DNA from: Maribellus sp. CM-23
GTDB lineage: Bacteria; Bacteroidota; Bacteroidia; Bacteroidales; Prolixibacteraceae
Assembly: GCF_021354595.1 (NCBI RefSeq)
Contig: NZ_JADWYJ010000001.1
Coordinates: 535,446-599,445, forward strand
DNA: 64,000 bases
Direction: 5' to 3'
In this document: piece by piece, positions 62,112-64,000 of the stretch
How the letters are laid out: the number at the start of each line of letters is the position of its first letter
Position numbering within the stretch: position 1 is the stretch's first letter
Translations under genes and position numbers: made by a program
The notes under the pieces: model-generated
Seen by the model: only the letters and a program-made list of their open reading frames with translations
Databases searched by the model: none
Told to the model about the DNA's origin: nothing

Positions 62112-62798
62112 ATGAAATCATTAAAATATTTAATCATTTTAACCGCTGCCGTTTTCATGCTCGCATCCTGCGAGAAAGAATACGAAAGTTACCTTTCGGA
62201 AACTCCGGCTCCGGTTATGGAACTATACGGTAGTAACCCAATGGTTTTATTCAAAGGGACACCTTATGTTGATCCCGGGATCTACGCAGTAGAAATAGCC
62301 AATGGCGATACTACGGAACTTGAATACGAAATATTGAACGAAGTAAATGTCGATATCACGGGAACGTATAGGCTACAATACAAGGTAACGAACTCGGAAG
62401 GTTATGATTTCTATATTTCGAGGAATGTAAGTATTGTAAGCTTCACCGGTTACGATGTATTTGAGATTCCTTCAGGCACTTACGATGGAATCCGCGTAAA
62501 CAGAAATGCAGGAGGTGTCGTTCAGATTAACAAACTAGCTGCCGGAGTTTACCAAATCAGCGATCTGCTGGCCGGGTACTACGATCAGTATGTCGGATAC
62601 GGCCCCTCAACTGCGGCTCCTGCCATTCTGGTTATAGAGGAAGACGGTACTGTTAGAACAGAACTCGGTTATGCTCCTGGCTTTGGAGAAGCCGTATCGG
62701 GAACAGGCTTTGTATTTGATGATGCAAACAATGTTTTAACCTATACCGCAGTTTTCGAAGACGGGTTTAGTTTCGATGTACAATTAACCTTACAATAA
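62112..62798 (+). CDS. Surface lipoprotein with Ig-like (DUF5011/5012-type) domain
   Basis: The ATG at 62112 gives a 228-residue lipoprotein with lipobox LASC. Residues about 35-110 have the Ig-like pattern VLFKGTPYVDPGIYAVE ... GTYRLQYKVTNSEGYDFYISRNVSIV of DUF5011, and the rest (EIPSGTYDGIRVNR ...) resembles the DUF5012 region seen in SusCD-linked lipoproteins. It starts 12 bp after the SusD stop. By position it is a surface glycan- or ligand-binding accessory of the locus; no enzyme motif is seen. Confidence 0.75.
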   Translation: MKSLKYLIILTAAVFMLASCEKEYESYLSETPAPVMELYGSNPMVLFKGTPYVDPGIYAVEIANGDTTELEYEILNEVNVDITGTYRLQYKVTNSEGYDFYISRNVSIVSFTGYDVFEIPSGTYDGIRVNRNAGGVVQINKLAAGVYQISDLLAGYYDQYVGYGPSTAAPAILVIEEDGTVRTELGYAPGFGEAVSGTGFVFDDANNVLTYTAVFEDGFSFDVQLTLQ

Positions 62799-62805
62799 AG
62801 CAATT

Positions 62806-63282
62806 ATGAAGAAATATTTGATATATATGCTGGCGTTCGTAAGTATAATTCTTACATCCTGCGATGAAAAAGAAGACTACGAACCAATAAACTCCCAGGT
62901 AGTGGATGCTGCCGGTGAGTGGTGGATTAAGTTCTCGAAAACCGATTACCAAACCGGGTACCTGAAAGTACTTACATTTAATACGGCTGACGATATTGCC
63001 ACCGAAATGTGGATTTCTGACGACGGAAACTGGAAAGACATTCAGTTTAAGTGTCCGGTTAATGTTTCTGCACTAACATTCGGAGGAAGTAATCTTGACG
63101 ATATAAACTCGGATGTTTCCGTTACAGTTGCCAATGGCAAAATTGAAAAAGATGCAGGGTTGTCAACGGCCGGAAATATAACTGACAAAATCTCTTTCGA
63201 GATTTCTTTCAGCAACGAGCCGGGCGTGGTTTACCAAGCGGTAGGAACGCGAAAAACAGGCTTTACAGAGGATGAACATTGA
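62806..63282 (+). CDS. Lipoprotein of the lipid-binding putative hydrolase (calycin-like) family
   Basis: The 158-residue product has lipobox LTSC (Cys19) and a single beta-rich domain with AAGEWWIKFS, YLKVLTFNTADDIATEMWISDDGNWKDIQFKCPVNV and ISFEISFSNEPGVVYQAVGTRKTGF. This resembles the Lipid_bd family found next to SusC/SusD/DUF5012 genes in Bacteroides. The name is historical; no catalytic residues are known to me. It is the last gene of the locus, 7 bp after the previous one. Confidence 0.72.
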   Translation: MKKYLIYMLAFVSIILTSCDEKEDYEPINSQVVDAAGEWWIKFSKTDYQTGYLKVLTFNTADDIATEMWISDDGNWKDIQFKCPVNVSALTFGGSNLDDINSDVSVTVANGKIEKDAGLSTAGNITDKISFEISFSNEPGVVYQAVGTRKTGFTEDEH

Positions 63283-63295
63283 TTCTTCTGTATAA

Positions 63296-63334
63296 AATAG
63301 AAAAGGGTACCCGGTTTGGGTACCCTTTTCTATT
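63296..63334. terminator. Bidirectional terminator between convergent genes
   Basis: A perfect 17-bp stem (63296-63312 with 63318-63334) and a 5-nt loop; A and T runs lie within the stem rather than after it. It ends the SusCD transcript and overlaps the stop codon of the convergent cyclophilin gene. Confidence 0.85.
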
Positions 63335-63911
63335 GGGTTATCTTCATCAACTCAATTCCCACCGGCTCAACCAAATACTGCGTAGTGTCCTTCTCTTTTT
63401 GAATTCTTCTGACCACATCCATTCCGCTTACAACACGCCCAAAAGCGGCAAATCCCTGTCCATCAGGGTTTCGCTTTCCGCCAAAATCCAGTTCGGGCTG
63501 ATCGCCCACGCAAATAAAGAATTCCGTAGAAGCTGTTCCCGGGGCATTTCTGGCCATCGATAAAGTACCGTCTTTGTGTTTTATTCCTGTCATTTCGGTA
63601 GTTTCATGTGCTATCGGCGGAATTCCTTCAATCCGTTCATCGTCAAAAAGGCCTCCTTGTATCACTTCTATTTTTACATCGTTATTGGGTTGATTGTCCA
63701 AACGCACCGTCCTGTAAAAGACAGCATCTGTATACGTTCCTTTCTCCACATGTATCAGAAAGTTTTTGGCCGTAAGCGGCGCACGAATGGTATCCAGTTC
63801 GGCAGTAATCACTCCAAGCTTGGTTCTTATTTCCACCTTTGGAAGTTGCTGGGCGTTTCCGTTTCCACAGAACATAAATACGCACCAGATAAAGAGTATT
63901 GTATTTCTCAT
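63330..63911 (-). CDS. Exported peptidyl-prolyl cis-trans isomerase, cyclophilin type
   Basis: The 193-residue protein has a signal peptide (MRNTILFIWCVFMFCGNGNA) and the cyclophilin core: RTKLGVITAELD, APLTAKNFLIHVEKGTYTDAVFYRTV, IQGG, GTLSMARNAPGTASTEFFICVGDQPELD, and FAAFGRVVSGMDVVRRI. It would help proline isomerisation during folding in the periplasm. The C-terminus ends at the shared terminator. Confidence 0.93.
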   Translation of the reverse strand: MRNTILFIWCVFMFCGNGNAQQLPKVEIRTKLGVITAELDTIRAPLTAKNFLIHVEKGTYTDAVFYRTVRLDNQPNNDVKIEVIQGGLFDDERIEGIPPIAHETTEMTGIKHKDGTLSMARNAPGTASTEFFICVGDQPELDFGGKRNPDGQGFAAFGRVVSGMDVVRRIQKEKDTTQYLVEPVGIELMKITQ

Positions 63912-63944
63912 TTTTTAAACTGAATATTATTCCTTACTTGCTTT

Positions 63945-63952
63945 CAAAAGTA
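63945..63952 (-). promoter_or_regulatory. Candidate -7 box of the cyclophilin gene
   Basis: On the minus strand TACTTTTG matches TANNTTTG, 33 bp before the start codon. The -33 element is not clear within the remaining sequence. Confidence 0.33.
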
Positions 63953-64000
63953 AGAAAACCGATGGTTGGTCTTCTTTCATACAAGAAGAATAATTCTATC

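Noticed and set aside
1..64000. CRISPR array, insertion sequence, integrase, prophage or rRNA
   Set aside because: No array of spaced direct repeats, no transposase or recombinase ORF, and no rRNA sequence was seen; only one tRNA gene is present and nothing indicates an integration site there.

Overview
The window is chromosomal DNA from a member of the Bacteroidota, most likely an environmental or marine Bacteroidales/Marinilabiliales-type bacterium (genus not assignable from the sequence alone). Evidence: two SusC/SusD pairs, a 2489-residue SprA (type IX secretion/gliding translocon), a hybrid two-component system fused to an AraC domain, many Bacteroidetes-style lipoproteins, an almost complete lack of Shine-Dalgarno sequences, and recurrent -7 boxes of the form TANNTTTG.

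Layout. 1-709 (minus): start of a molybdopterin oxidoreductase large subunit and its 2Fe-2S subunit. 1052-6748 (plus): M14 zinc carboxypeptidase-like protein, patatin/beta-barrel phospholipase, NTF2-like lipoprotein. 7129-23379 (minus): a ten-gene sialic acid utilisation operon, in transcription order SusC (NanO-like), SusD (NanU-like), GH33 sialidase, GH20 hexosaminidase, sialate O-acetylesterase, N-acetylneuraminate lyase, NanM-like mutarotase, N-acylglucosamine 2-epimerase, MFS sialate transporter and a second SGNH esterase. A divergent FadR/GntR regulator (23557-24264) shares a 177-bp promoter region containing a palindrome that sits on the predicted operon start. 24435-36869: mixed single genes, including a YdhR-like protein, a PagL-like deacylase with a small lipoprotein, a beta-helix protein, a DedA-like membrane protein, an AraC regulator, a DsrE/peroxiredoxin/AhpD-like redox group, a hybrid two-component system, an AOC-like/SnoaL lipoprotein and a DUF1080 protein. 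37072-37145: tRNA-Asn with its own promoter and terminator. 37449-49316 (plus): DUF4369-like protein, leucyl aminopeptidase, then pdxA-ruvA-sprA. 49336-56527 (plus): a complete trpEGDCFBA operon behind a 430-bp leader. 56727-63282 (plus): a small protein, then a second SusC/SusD locus with two accessory lipoproteins and an unusual structured leader. 63330-63911 (minus): cyclophilin.

Most notable finding. The trp operon appears to be controlled by two complete translation-coupled attenuators in series. Each has a short leader peptide rich in tryptophan (WLPWW and WWW), a candidate antiterminator strand placed at or just after the leader stop codon, and a strong intrinsic terminator. The two leader peptides have similar 5' ends, suggesting a duplicated module. 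A second leader of interest lies before the SusC at 57374: a promoter-like box, two hairpins and an intrinsic terminator whose loop is perfectly complementary to a nine-base element about 100 nt upstream, with no promoter visible between terminator and gene.

How the genes work together. The nan operon encodes a route from sialoglycan capture at the cell surface (sialidase, hexosaminidase, esterases, NanO/NanU) through mutarotation and inner-membrane import to ManNAc and GlcNAc in the cytoplasm. This matches the NanL-NanE-NanT scheme known from Bacteroides fragilis; the downstream sugar kinase is not in the window.
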